Assembly: GCA_038502055.1 (NCBI GenBank)
Contig: JAXRKN010000042.1
Coordinates: 124,001 to 188,000, forward strand
Origin: Tanytarsus gracilentus
Lineage: Eukaryota; Arthropoda; Insecta; Diptera; Chironomidae
Length of the DNA stretch: 64,000 nt
Reading direction: 5' to 3'
The notes under the pieces are model-generated. The model did no database searches. It was not told the DNA's origin and worked only from the letters and a program-made list of their open reading frames with translations. Position 1 is the stretch's first letter. The number at the start of each line of letters is the position of its first letter. The position numbers and the translations under genes are program-made. Below, piece after piece: positions 1 through 12,200 of the stretch.

Positions 1-3000
1 ATAAATTTTCAACATCCATATCAATTTTTCGTAAGGATTTATCGAGACCGTTTTTCATTAGAGAGCTGAGAATTATTTTAATGCTTTTCTCATGTCCTTC
101 GGTGCCGTTAAAAAAATAATATACACAAATACATAAAAGGCAAAATCTTCTTAATTACCCCAAAAGTTCTCGTCGAATGAGCGAAACAATGCCTTTTTTC
201 ATACAACCATCATCATATTTTCTATAAAGATATGACCGACCAATGGGTATCCCATCATAAAAAGGATTTCATGTGTAGAAAATGGTTTGGGAGAGAAAAA
301 AAGTTATGAAAATTTTTCTCTAGGAAAAATGGAGATTAAGAGCAAGTTAGGATGTGTGTAGAAGATAAATTAACTTTTTCATCCGTGTTTCTAAAAAACT
401 TACATTTTAACAATTTTTGAGTTAAATGAGAGATGGGGCGATGTAAAAAAGGTCCATAGCTCTCCTTTCTAATAATTTTTTTGTGCTCTCACCCTTCACA
501 TTTCCATAATTCATTCCACGAGTAGCTAACTTATAGAAAACTAACTTTTTCTACATATTTACGGCGGAATTAAGGACGAGATGCGGTGTAATGTGTAGGC
601 GAGTGTGTGTATTCGCCTCAAAAAAAGGGCCTCGCTTTTTATAACATTATGAAAATAGGAATTAAAAAGGAAAAAAGGGTTAAGGATTTTCAAACTCTTT
701 TATGTGCGTAATTTATATGTTTTATATATTTTTCAAAGGAGAAAAACTAAAATATGTAATTAAAAAAATTCTCATACAGCACGAGGCATAAAAGGATTTT
801 TTACATATAAAATCGATTTCGTTGTGAATATTAAATTCTTAAATTTGATGTGTAATATTTTTTTTTGAAGAATGTACAAAATTTCTGCTTGATCAAATTA
901 AAAATTCATTCAACCTTTTGCAACATAAAATTCACCCAACAATAAATCCTTTCTCAAAATGCATTTTCATGTCAACTGACCATAAGAAAATTTTCTTGTC
1001 CAATTTTCTTTTACATCCTGTGGCCATCATGCAATGAGATACATAATTATTCGATTGGAACTGCTAGAAATGTGTGGCAGCTCCAAGATGAATTTTCTGT
1101 GTGTTTGTTACTGATGCATGCATTATGAATTATAACGCAAAAAATAGAAATAAAAAGGAAGAAGAAGACAAGCACGGCAAAATTTTCTGTAATGGAAAAC
1201 CAGCCATTGTCGTGTGTATGTTGTGCAATAGATGAGAAGAGACATTTTCTTGTACATGTTCAATTGTCATTTTGCTTATAACGCTTGGACTGCACAAACA
1301 AAGATATTCAAATAGTTCTCTGCTGCTGCTGTGTGCTGCATGGCATTAGAGAAGATATATATCAGTTATATCATCATCATAACGTGTGTGTGTGTGTTGT
1401 GTTGCTGCTTTCTCAGCGGAGAATAAATGGACAAAGTTTTTGCCATCGTCGTCGCTGCTGTACAACAAAATTTTCGGGAGCTGGTTTATTTTTGAGCACT
1501 GCGAGGAACGAGAGGGAAGAAGTCGAATAAGGAGTCAGGATAGAATATACACACATTCGGAGCGGTCATTCGAGCATAAATTGAATGTTGGACGACGACG
1601 ATGGCGGGAGATGAAGAAAAGGCAGCAAAAAAGGGTGGCTTGAAAATTTTCATTTCTCTCTCACTCAAACCCTTTCGCCATGCAGCCACCAACTCTCTGA
1701 CTCTTTCCTCTGCTTTTCTATTCTCATCAATTCAACTCAACTCCTTGAACAATGAACGAAGCGAAAGACCGTTCCGTTTCTAACAACGACGACGTCGTAC
1801 ATGTGCTGGTCAAGCATCCGCAAAATGTATATTTCGTAGTCATCTCCTCTACCTACATGTGTATAAATGAAAATGGAGAAGGCGGTGGTGTGAGGCTAGT
1901 TGAGAAATAGGAAAATTTAACTCATCCACCCACTGGTCAGAGCATCAGCAGCAGAGAAACATTTACATATTCAAGATATTGTGGGGTCGGGGTGGGAGTG
2001 AGTGGTTAGTTTTTAGATTCGAATTCGTGGTGTGAGAAATTTTAGGAATTTTAGGTAGAAAATTTTCTCGGGGTTTTCTTCTGCATGCTCGAGAGCTGCT
2101 GTAGATGAAGTAAGGTTACTTTTGAACTGGACAAACGAGATGACGACGATATGTGAGTGTGTACACAGAGCAAAGAGAGAGAGAGCACATATGAAATTTA
2201 TGTGTTTTACTAAATTACATTATCAGAATGAGCCCCAGAAACACAACATGTACACATTTTGCTATCGTTTACCCTTTTAGTCTCCTTCTTCTTCTCTTTT
2301 TTTGCTGCTCTCAAGCTCAAAATTATTTCTGCCGATGTCAGAGTGGGAGGTTGGTGGATAAGTTTATGGAATGACTTGTAATTTGCATATTTTAAGACAC
2401 GAGATGTGAAATTCTTTGAATTTGTTCACTCCTATACATGCGATGTTTTGCTGCTTGAACGAATTTTAGAGAAAATTTTCGAGCCAAAATTTATTCATCA
2501 AATAAATCTTTTGGTCACTTCACTTCCAAGAGACGGTCCGATGAAATTAAAATGAGAATTTTACCTCCTTTCATTGCGGGGGTAGATGATGAAAAGTTTT
2601 TAATCAAAACTCAGTGAAAACTTTAAATATTGTTAAATGGGTGTGGAAAAGATTTGATTGAAAAATTAATTTTGGCGTGATTTAATTTTTATTAAAAATT
2701 TGAAGTTTTTAATGTGTTCAAAAATTGACCGAAATATTTTAAGCAACTTGAATTAGAAAAAATTCATGATAAGAAAAATTACCAAAATTAAGGTTCGAAT
2801 CCCAAATTTACTATAAAATATCAACTCTTTCTTTCAATTTTTTTAGGTTCTTTAAAGTTTAAATTACCAAAAAATTCAAATTTTTATGCTACAGACTTTT
2901 ATTTAAATTCTTTCCATTCATTTTTGCTAGTAATCACACAATTAATTTATCCATGTGAAATTAATCAGCACATCGAAACTGAGTCAACCCTTACTGGAAA

Positions 3001-6000
3001 ATTATATTCAACATCTAAAATTTATTTACTCACACATAATAATCATAATCATTGTCATGATAGATCTTAAACGAAAGCGAGATTGTTATTGCGAATTAAA
3101 TTCAATTTCATTGCTTGCCCATAAGTTTAGTTCGACAGTATTTATGAAGACAACAAAACTCGGTACATAAAAACATGGCAAAAAAGAGTAGTAAAAGTGG
3201 CACACTCAATAAAATAAGATAAATAGGAGACGAAGAAAAAAATACATAGCACATTTTTATGTAATCAGATTTTTATATTCTCTCGCACTCATTTTACTCC
3301 CACACCACACGACCAACTTGTTGCATTTTTTTTCTCTCCTCTCACAGAGAACATTTTTATGAATGAGATTTTTTTGTGTTACAACTTTTATGTAAATATT
3401 TAACAACCTCCCATCCACTCCACCCCCTCGTCATCATCGCTTTTACTTCATTCTCATCGTTTTCAGTTTTATAGTGCTTATGTACACATAAAAAAAGAAT
3501 GTCGAGGAACGAGAGAAAAGAAGAGAAAGGAAAAATGCATAATGGATTTCATGTATTTATAAAAGCTTTTCTTTTCTCGACTTCTAACTAGTTGTTGATG
3601 ATGAAAAAAGAGGAAAATAATAGAAACGCTTTTGTGAGCAACATTTTTCAATCAATTCCATTTTTAGTTTTTGTCTCATGCAGATAAAGAAATAAAAATG
3701 CCAAGGTAAGAGTGGACTGAAGGACAAATTGAGTAATATTGAAAATTCTTGGGATTTATTGCAAATAAAAAATATTTAAAAATTGCATTTTGCAAAATGT
3801 TTTTTGTGAGAAATAAAATATAGTAATTTCAAAATATTTAAAATAAAGGTTCGAATCCTATAAATGAAAATTAAAAATCGCATTCCAGTTTTCTTATTTT
3901 TTGATTTTAAGTCACTTAATTTTTCGACTAGCTTTTTTAAAATTCTTAAGAACTACATTTTCATATTTTTTTTAACTACCTAAGAACCTTCACCAGTCAC
4001 CACACTCTTTATTAGAAAGAAATTCACATGCACTCCGCTCATAAAGGGTTACACTAACGACATGAGGATAACAATGCGATGAGCTACAAAATATTTATAG
4101 AAAGCAAATTAGCTTGTAACAATAACAAATCAAAACTAGAATTTCTCTCTATTTTAGTCCATATGCATATGAACTCCTTTTTTTATTCAACAATGCTGTC
4201 ATCGTTGACGATGAAGGATGTCCCAGAGAACATGACAGAAGTTATTAAGGAAAAGTGTAACAGTTTTTTATTTTGTTGTCTTTGGTGAGGGACGAGTGAA
4301 AGTATTTTGATGCAGGGCAATTAGGAACCGTTTAACCTGATCAAAAAAAATTAAGGATTTAATGAATTAAAAAAATAAAATATTTTTAACAAAAATTAAT
4401 TGAAAAAAAGGGGGAAATGTACATTTACATTAATTGCTTTTAAACTCAAGGATTCGAACCTTCATTTTTACCTATTATTTTTTTCTTGTATAAATTTTTC
4501 TTATTTAAATTGATTAAAACCTTTAACTCATTCATTCATTTAGAGATTATCTCATATTTTTGACCTTTTTAAATATCCTCAAGCATTTATTAATATTTCT
4601 CATAACTTTTAACCTCACCATATTTCAGGTTGCACCGTAATCTCTCATATTCTAATTATTAACTGGAAACCTCGCGTTATGTGATTATAAAATTTTCTAA
4701 AAAGGAAATTTCCATAGGTCCCGGGACAAACAACTGTCTGTCAACAAAAGTGCATACACAAAAACTCCTTGACATGGGTTCAACGACGTTATATACGGGA
4801 GAGAAAAAAGAAAGGAAATTTTTCTATTTGAACTGAACGTCTTTAAATCATATTTAATATTTTTTAATGTGATTTTAATTGTCGAAGGTAAGGACGAGTT
4901 TCACCGAGTTGATTTAGAATGAGAAGAAAGTACAACATTAATAGGATTATGAAACCGTGTTTTCGAAATGAGAAAAAAGCTGAAATTTAATATTTAATAT
5001 TTTGAAAACTACATTTTGATGAGGACTAAACAGTGGATTATGTGGCGAGATAATAATTTTTTCCTCTCTCTCCTAAATCATACGAGTGCGCTTTGTTTAC
5101 GTAAGAAATTATATGAGAAGTGCAATCATAAGCACAAATCATACAAGAAGAGGAGTGGTGGAAAATAACAAGCGGGAGACATGCGATAATAAACCGCAGA
5201 CAAACGGCAAAAAAGCTTCGCTCTCATCCTCACGCTGAATTGGCGAGTGACTCTGTGGACGTTCTTTATGAAATGAGATATGAAGGTTGACACAAAATTT
5301 TAAAATTCATCTCCTGAAAGTTTTAATTTGATTTATTTTAAGGTTTTGAATATTTAACGGTTTTTTTAAATTAAAATTAATTTTGGATGAAATTTTTTAA
5401 ATTTCTTTGTTTAATTTTTAATCAAATTTTCCTCAATTTTAAATCATTTCACAATTATCCCCGATCGATCTTCTTCTTACTCTTTTTTCTTTCTTTCTTT
5501 CATATATCTCACTATCTCATCCACCGTCAAACCCACCCTCCATCCCTTACTCGCTCTTTTTTCTTGCCATTTTATATCCACGCCAAATACACAGACTTTA
5601 ATTAAACAAAGGCGCCGATGAGATGTGAATTGTACGTTGCCGCTGCTCATGATGACTTTCTCTATGCTATGTTGGACATTGTGCACGGTGAAAAAATGAA
5701 TGCGAGGAATGAGGATGTGAGTCGTTAGAGATAAAACCTTGAAGAAAATTCAACGATTTTCGTGACGTAAACTTAAAGTTTAGAAATTTTTCTCTTAATT
5801 ATTTTCTCAATAAAATTCAAAATTTATGATCACAAAAACTTTAAAACCTTCATTAACCTCGAATAAAAAAATTTAACCTCCTTAATTTACTTCTTCTTCT
5901 TTTTATTGTCATAAAAACGAAATCAAAACAACTTTTTTCTGCCTATCCGCATATAGTTCGGAGGTACAACTTAATTGCACGTATTTTGATATCTCTTGAC

Positions 6001-8512
6001 GGCCAAAAAAACTCCTTTTAACGAAAGGTTGATCCCGAGGATGAGGAAAGGGTTATTTATGTTCAATTGTTGCCTTCTTCAGGCCAATTTATGTCTGCAT
6101 TGTCGTCGTCATTAGAGAAATTATTTTTTTGACGGTGAGAGAAAGTTGAACAAAAGAAATGCAATGAATACGATTGAGAGTCATGTTGAACATCACCGAA
6201 ACTAAAAGTCCCGAATGAGAAGAGAAAAAGAAGTGAAATGATTTACAATTTTGAACTGCGAGCCATCCGTGATGCACAAATTCCGAAGAGGGGAGGAAAT
6301 TCTTAATTGACATCGGGAGAGTGAGAGTGAAAGGGGTGCATGGTAAGGTAAGAAAAGAGATTTATTCAGGTTTGACGATGATCTTCCACGACCTCATTCC
6401 CATACATCCCATGCAGAGTGACGCAATGTTATAAAAACGGTTTAAAATGCACACGGCATTAACATTTTCGCCACGACACAACATCAATGATCCTTTTCGT
6501 CTCGCTTACAGCGACAGCAATAAAAAATGCGTTTTGAGAAACTTAATTTAGATTTTTTTGTTTATTTTTGTTTTGATAGAAAGAAATCTTTAACAACAAC
6601 AACAAGGGAGCTAATCGCGATCGAATTTCATGTCAAAACGGTGCAATTGCGAGCGGTGAAGTGGAATAAGAAAGTGAGAAGAATTTTTGCATTAAATGCA
6701 ATTGGTTTAGGGAGAATTTAAAAATTAGGTGACAAAATTATTTGAAAATAAAATGTTCGTTAAATTTTATTTTTGAATGAAATTTCAAAATTAAAAAAGT
6801 GGTATGAAGTTTTTCAAAAAAATTCTACAATAAATTTCTTCAAGAATTTAATTTTTAATTTTTTTTAATGAAAAATTTCTCAGGAAATTAAAAGCAATTT
6901 GAGCTGTTGTGCATTTTATTTCATGACAACTGCAACAAGGCACAACTCAGATTATAAAACGGGGTTAAATTTCAACGCGGTGCAAAAGAAAGTTCCAAAG
7001 GATTTATTTACGATTATTGCTGTTATTTATTTGATGTTTAGATTACTTTTCCTCATAATTTTTAAAATGCGAGAGTGAGCAATCGTCGGTGAGTGAGTAA
7101 ATGTCTAAGATTTACGATTATTACTGCGAGAGATTTGCAGGTAGTTAGAAGCAGAATTTCAACAAGGATTATTGAGGGACTTTTTTTTCATGATGTTGAC
7201 GAACAATTGAAAATGACGGAAATTGGAAGAAGAATTTATGATTTTAGCACGGTTAATAGAGTTGTAAATTTTCTTCATAAATTTCTCTCACAATTTCTCT
7301 TCAACCCTCAGCATCTATTGAAGTCAATTTCTTTTGTGCGATCTCCCTTCAATCATTTATTTTTATGATTATTGATGAATCACTGAGAGCAAAAGGAACA
7401 TTGAGACTGTCTTAAGACAACATAAAAACGCATAAATCGCATTTTTTCGGCAGTAGCAAAAAAAGTAAAAGAATGGGACTGAAAAATGCAACATGCTGAT
7501 CGTGCATAAACAATTTTCTAACACAAAAATATCTTGCACATGTTCATCGTGCATGCAGAAAAATCACTATATTACTTAGTCATTGGATTATGGGCTCGAG
7601 AAAATAAGAAGAATGAGAAACAATAGAAATTGCTTTTCTAGGAATTTTTCAATTATCAAAAACTCAGTGGGATTAGAAGTGGTTCATGGTAATTTAACTT
7701 GAGAAATATTTTTTTTGCCAAAGAAATCCAAGAGGGTAATTAGATTATAAGCTGGCTAATTTGAGGAATTTCAGACATTCTTTTTTCGGGTAGTTTCAAC
7801 CGTTGACCTTTCGAGGGTTTCCTTAAAAAATCTTCATACCCGCGTTGTTACCCCCAACCGATCATTCGTTAAAAATTTTCCATTCTCTCATCCTTCATTC
7901 TCCACTCAATGTCACGCTCACAAAAATATCAACGTGCATTTACACTTACAGGCTCAAAAAATAGCCAACAATCAACTAAAAAAATCTTTTTTAAGCATTT
8001 TTTTGCCATTACACGAAAGAAGAAATAACAACAAAAAAAATCCTAGGAAAAAAGGATAATGGAATGAGAAAATAGCCGATGAATGCGACTGTGAATGGTG
8101 ATTTTAGCGTTCAAGGTCTCTCTCTGCAACATATTTTCATGTTGTGTATTTACGCATTTGCGAGGATCGTTTCAGTTATTTTTTTCCTCATTTTCGGGCG
8201 ATGTAATTTGAGATTTGAAAGATGAAGAGATTTTTTGGCTGTGCAAGAAGAAAGAAGAGGAAATTGAGGAGTGAAAATGGGCAAAAAGTGACTCGAAAAT
8301 TTCTTTTATGCTCAATTGTGATCGAGAGTGATGACTTAAAATGACTAGATTTAAAAAATATTTTCGGTGAACTTTTAAATCTATAAAATCTCCTGGAATT
8401 TTAACATTTTACTGAATATATGTCAAAGCGTTATTATTAAAATGCATTATGTAAATTCAACCCACGATAATCATCATCCAGACGAACCTAACTGTTCATG
8501 ATCAATTTTTTC
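1..8512. other. Gene-free AT-rich intergenic DNA
   Basis: I see no exon with recognisable protein similarity here. Open frames are short, low-complexity and lack family motifs. Content includes GT microsatellite near 1384-1400, CAT/ATC-rich stretches near 1370-1380 and 3040-3060, CT-rich tracts near 2280-2310, and many TTTAAAT/AATTTT runs. Three B-box-like motifs are listed separately. The most economical reading is the far upstream regulatory territory of the dan-type gene at 21.5 kb, which is inference from position only. Confidence 0.6.
2792..4460. promoter_or_regulatory. Three exact tRNA B-box-like motifs (TFIIIC-type)
   Basis: The 11-mer GGTTCGAATCC occurs at 2792-2802 and 3848-3858 on the plus strand and at 4450-4460 on the minus strand. 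It is the consensus internal B box of tRNA genes bound by TFIIIC. Around none of them can I find an A box, a clover-leaf or CCA-proximal stem, and the flanks are A/T runs unlike tRNA. They could be extra-TFIIIC sites, relics of tRNA-derived SINEs, or chance. Confidence 0.35.
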
Positions 8513-8520
8513 ATCACCAG

Positions 8521-9212
8521 TGGAGATCCTTAAATCATCGATTATGCGATTTCGATGATCATCGATGACAAAAAGTTCATCATCGATGATCATCGATGCA
8601 TCGATGACGAACTTTTGATCTGAATTTCTGAGAAAAACCTGGAATTTAAAAAAAAACAAGTAGTGTTTTTTCATACAGTATAAAGTAGGACGAATTTGCT
8701 GTCTTTTTGGCTGTATCTGAATTTTTCTGAGCTTGATTGAAAGTCAACGAATTTTTTTTGAAATTCACAATAAGGCTTAAAAATTAAACTCAATACAAAA
8801 AAGTGTCATAAAAACAAAATAGAAAAACACTCTCACAATAATTACCGTAACTTTATTCGTCTCTTGTTCTTAAAAATCCAAAATTAATCTTTTTTTTAAA
8901 TAAATCACTTAACACTTTATACTTGTTTACACGAGTAAACAAAATGAATTGAGGAAAAGTCTAAAAGTTTTGTTTGGTACATGAAATTGTTTCTCAAAAA
9001 CAATTATTTTGATAAATGCTGTTTTACAATATTAATATTTGAAGATTTTTTTATTAAAGTGACATTAAAAACATTAATTAAAATTATAAATTTTAATTTA
9101 ATTTTTTCAAAAGAGCACAAAAATCTATTTTTTTTCGTCATCGATGTCATCGGAAAAAAAATCGATGATCATCGATGACGAAAAGGTTCGATGCTCATCT
9201 TCAGGATCTCTA
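8521..9212. mobile_element. hAT-like MITE with CATCGATG subterminal palindromes
   Basis: The ends are inverted: TGGAGATCCT at 8521-8530 against TAGAGATCCT read inward from 9212. The flanks are ATCACCAG (8513-8520) and ATCACCAC (9213-9220), a 7-of-8 match to an 8-bp target duplication. Just inside each end lie inverted clusters of CATCGATGATCATCGAT-type palindromes (about 8536-8612 and 9138-9180). There is no transposase-like frame, so it is non-autonomous. An 8-bp duplication with TA(G/A)-type ends and subterminal repeats suits the hAT superfamily; the assignment is inference from ends only. Confidence 0.6.
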
Positions 9213-9220
9213 ATCACCAC

Positions 9221-12200
9221 GCAGACGGCAAGAAATAAAACAGAATTAATAATAATTTTTTTCAATCGCATCCTTTCTGATAATCTCTCGACAGAGAAAT
9301 TGTGTCACGATTCTATTGAGACACATGTCCAATGTCACAGTAGCGGTAAATCGCTGTGTAATGCCATCTTCTTCCCGCTAAAGAAACTTTCTAATTCAAT
9401 CTGCTCCTGATGCCATTGTCGTTGTTGTCTGAGGCTTAAATGAATTATGAAAAATGTGTAAGTCGAACAGATGTTGTTGATGCATTTATGAAATGTCGCG
9501 TTCACTATCGTTGATTCCAATTCAATAGACTCGAAAATGATGAAAAAAATAATATCACTGCAGTGTGTAAAGAACAAAATTTATGATGTCGTGTAGAAAA
9601 TTGGCCTCTATTCACATTCAACCACAGTTTCGGATAAATTCAACGTGAAATTTTCCTTCTTTTCTTCCTTTATAATCACACACACGGTCTAAGGGACAAT
9701 GAATGCCAAGAAAAAAAGTTCCTAATTCCAATTTTCGCTTCTCTTAGTTTTGATTTAAGGGCGAAAATCATTAAAAGAAATTTGTCTCATTCAGTGATTC
9801 GATTTATAATTTATTGCCATTCCGGTATGATATTTTTTTTGCTTACTCATGTTCACTTTTTAGATGTTTATGAGGATGAAGTGATTCAGAGAGAATCAGT
9901 CAGTTCACTGAGAGAAAATTGCGGGGATTTTATTTTTTATTGTTTTAATTTTGAATTTACAAAAGAAAGAAATTTAAAAAATTTCTACAAATTTTAAATA
10001 TTTTTTAAATCAAGTTAAATATTTTTCCCACAGTGCACAATCAGATCAATAACTAAACACCACTAAGAAAGAGATCACATTCACATAAACGAGTTTCGAG
10101 ATGGATGAGAAATGTTCAACAATTTTTCTTCTTTTTTTACATTTCAGTAATTTTGTGTGTGCAAAAAAAAGGAAGAAGAGAAAAAGTTTGTAAATTACAA
10201 GCTCAAAATGGAATTAAGCCCCTTTCACTCACTGCACATAATGCACAAAAATCACACACAAATCACCGTCTTAAAAACGGGCAGAAAAAAGAGAGAAAAA
10301 AAGCAGGAAATTTACCTGCAATTTGACGTCGTCGCACAAACTGAAACACGGAGGATAATTCTATGGAACCGAAAACCATTAGCAATTTTTATGAAGGTAA
10401 ATGCAATGCGTTACAATTGCATCCCTTTTGTGTGCGCGATGCATAAAGCCATGAGAAGATTTATTCCAAGAAGATTCTCCATAATTTCTCATCCCCGAAG
10501 GTTTATGATTTTTCCATAAAAATCCTCTCATCGCAATTATTTGCCATGCGGTGCGTTTGCAATGTAAAAATTATGCTTCGTGCAACAGTTCAAAGACATA
10601 AAAATATTCACTTTTAAGGACTCTCGAAATTTATGAGGGTTAACGCTCTCCATTCGATTGCTTTCAATTAATTGATTTCCTTTACGACGATCGACATATA
10701 CACGTCGCTATCCCTCCCCATTTCAATGCCTGTATATCGATCTATATCGATTATTATTATTTTAGGACTGTAGCACGTAAGAAAACCAATAATTTTCCTG
10801 TCAAATCTCATTTAAAAATCATAAAATTGCATTGATTTATGACAACTTTATTTTTATATTTTCGTGTGCTGCTGCTTTTATGAATATTCAATAGAGATCG
10901 AGATGTGAGAGAAAGTTTTTATTTTTGGCCTATATAAAAGAACTTCCTGCGGGATTTTGAAATAATTTTTAATTGTATGGCGAATTCTTTTAACATGATT
11001 TATGGGTTTAAGAAATTAATTTTAAGCATGAAATTTTTAACGTGCTAAAATCCAAAGTTTTTAATAACCAGGAGTGTAATTTGATAATAAATATATGTCA
11101 CAAATATTAGTTATCTGATAAATTTATAAATCAATAAATCAATTTAAATATTTATATTAATATTTTCATAGAACCACCCATACATAAATTCCTTAATTCT
11201 CGATATAAAAATAACTCTGGGTTTAATCAAAATCAAAAATCTTAAAAAAATTAAACTTTACGATTTCTTAAGTGGGCACCATAAAATCAGCAAAAGAAGG
11301 GCGATGTTTATCAAGTACGAAAAGATAGTCCATTAAGCATGCTCACATTAAATATCAGCAAAAGGATCTAGCTCAATATAATGTGGACCCTCTCAATAAT
11401 AATCTCAGCACCAAACGAAATAAAATTACTTACATCTCAGTCCAGGAAAAAAAGGAGGCTAAGAGATATGTATTTGTATCCGTTGCGATGATTTACGAGT
11501 GCGGGCGGCGTGTTATGGGTGCCAGGGAGAGAATGAGTGAGGGCATATTAACCAACTATGGAGATATCGAATTTATTACACCTTAGGGGCGACAATGAAC
11601 ATATAATGTAACTTAGTCTCCGCAACTCTCTCACTCACCGAGATATTAGGAGTGGATAATAAAGGAAAAGGAACTCTCCTCGATGCTTTCGGCCATTAGT
11701 AGGACACTCTCAGGGTTATTACTAAATATTACACATTCATGAATCATTTTTAGTCTAAAAATTTTTAATCATATTAAAAAAACTTCTCATTTCGGGAATA
11801 AACAGCAGGAAAGAAAAATTTTCCCATTTTCTCGCGTCAAGCAATGATGATAATGATGTGGAGTGAGTCATGCAAGGGAAAGGACAAACGTGCGTGTGTG
11901 TCAAGATTAAGGCGCAATTTTCTTTAGGGACACACAATAGCAAGAAAAGCACTCTTATCGCCATCTCAAGAAGATGCTGAACTGTCATCTTTTTTCTGCT
12001 TTCACGTTTTCACATTACCGCGTGTGGAGGAGGCGAAAAAATAGTTATGGAGGAAGTTTTGTTTTCTTCTTATCGCACAAAGAGCCATCAAGCATTGTCG
12101 AGATGCTTTTTCTCTCGTGGGAGAGGAAAAGGAAAATTTTCATGCCTCGAAACAATAAAAAACCCATACGGTATAATTATATGTTTATCTATGCCCTAAC

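Noticed and set aside
2792..4460. tRNA genes at the three B-box motifs
   Set aside because: No A box, acceptor stem or anticodon arm can be built from the A/T-rich flanks.
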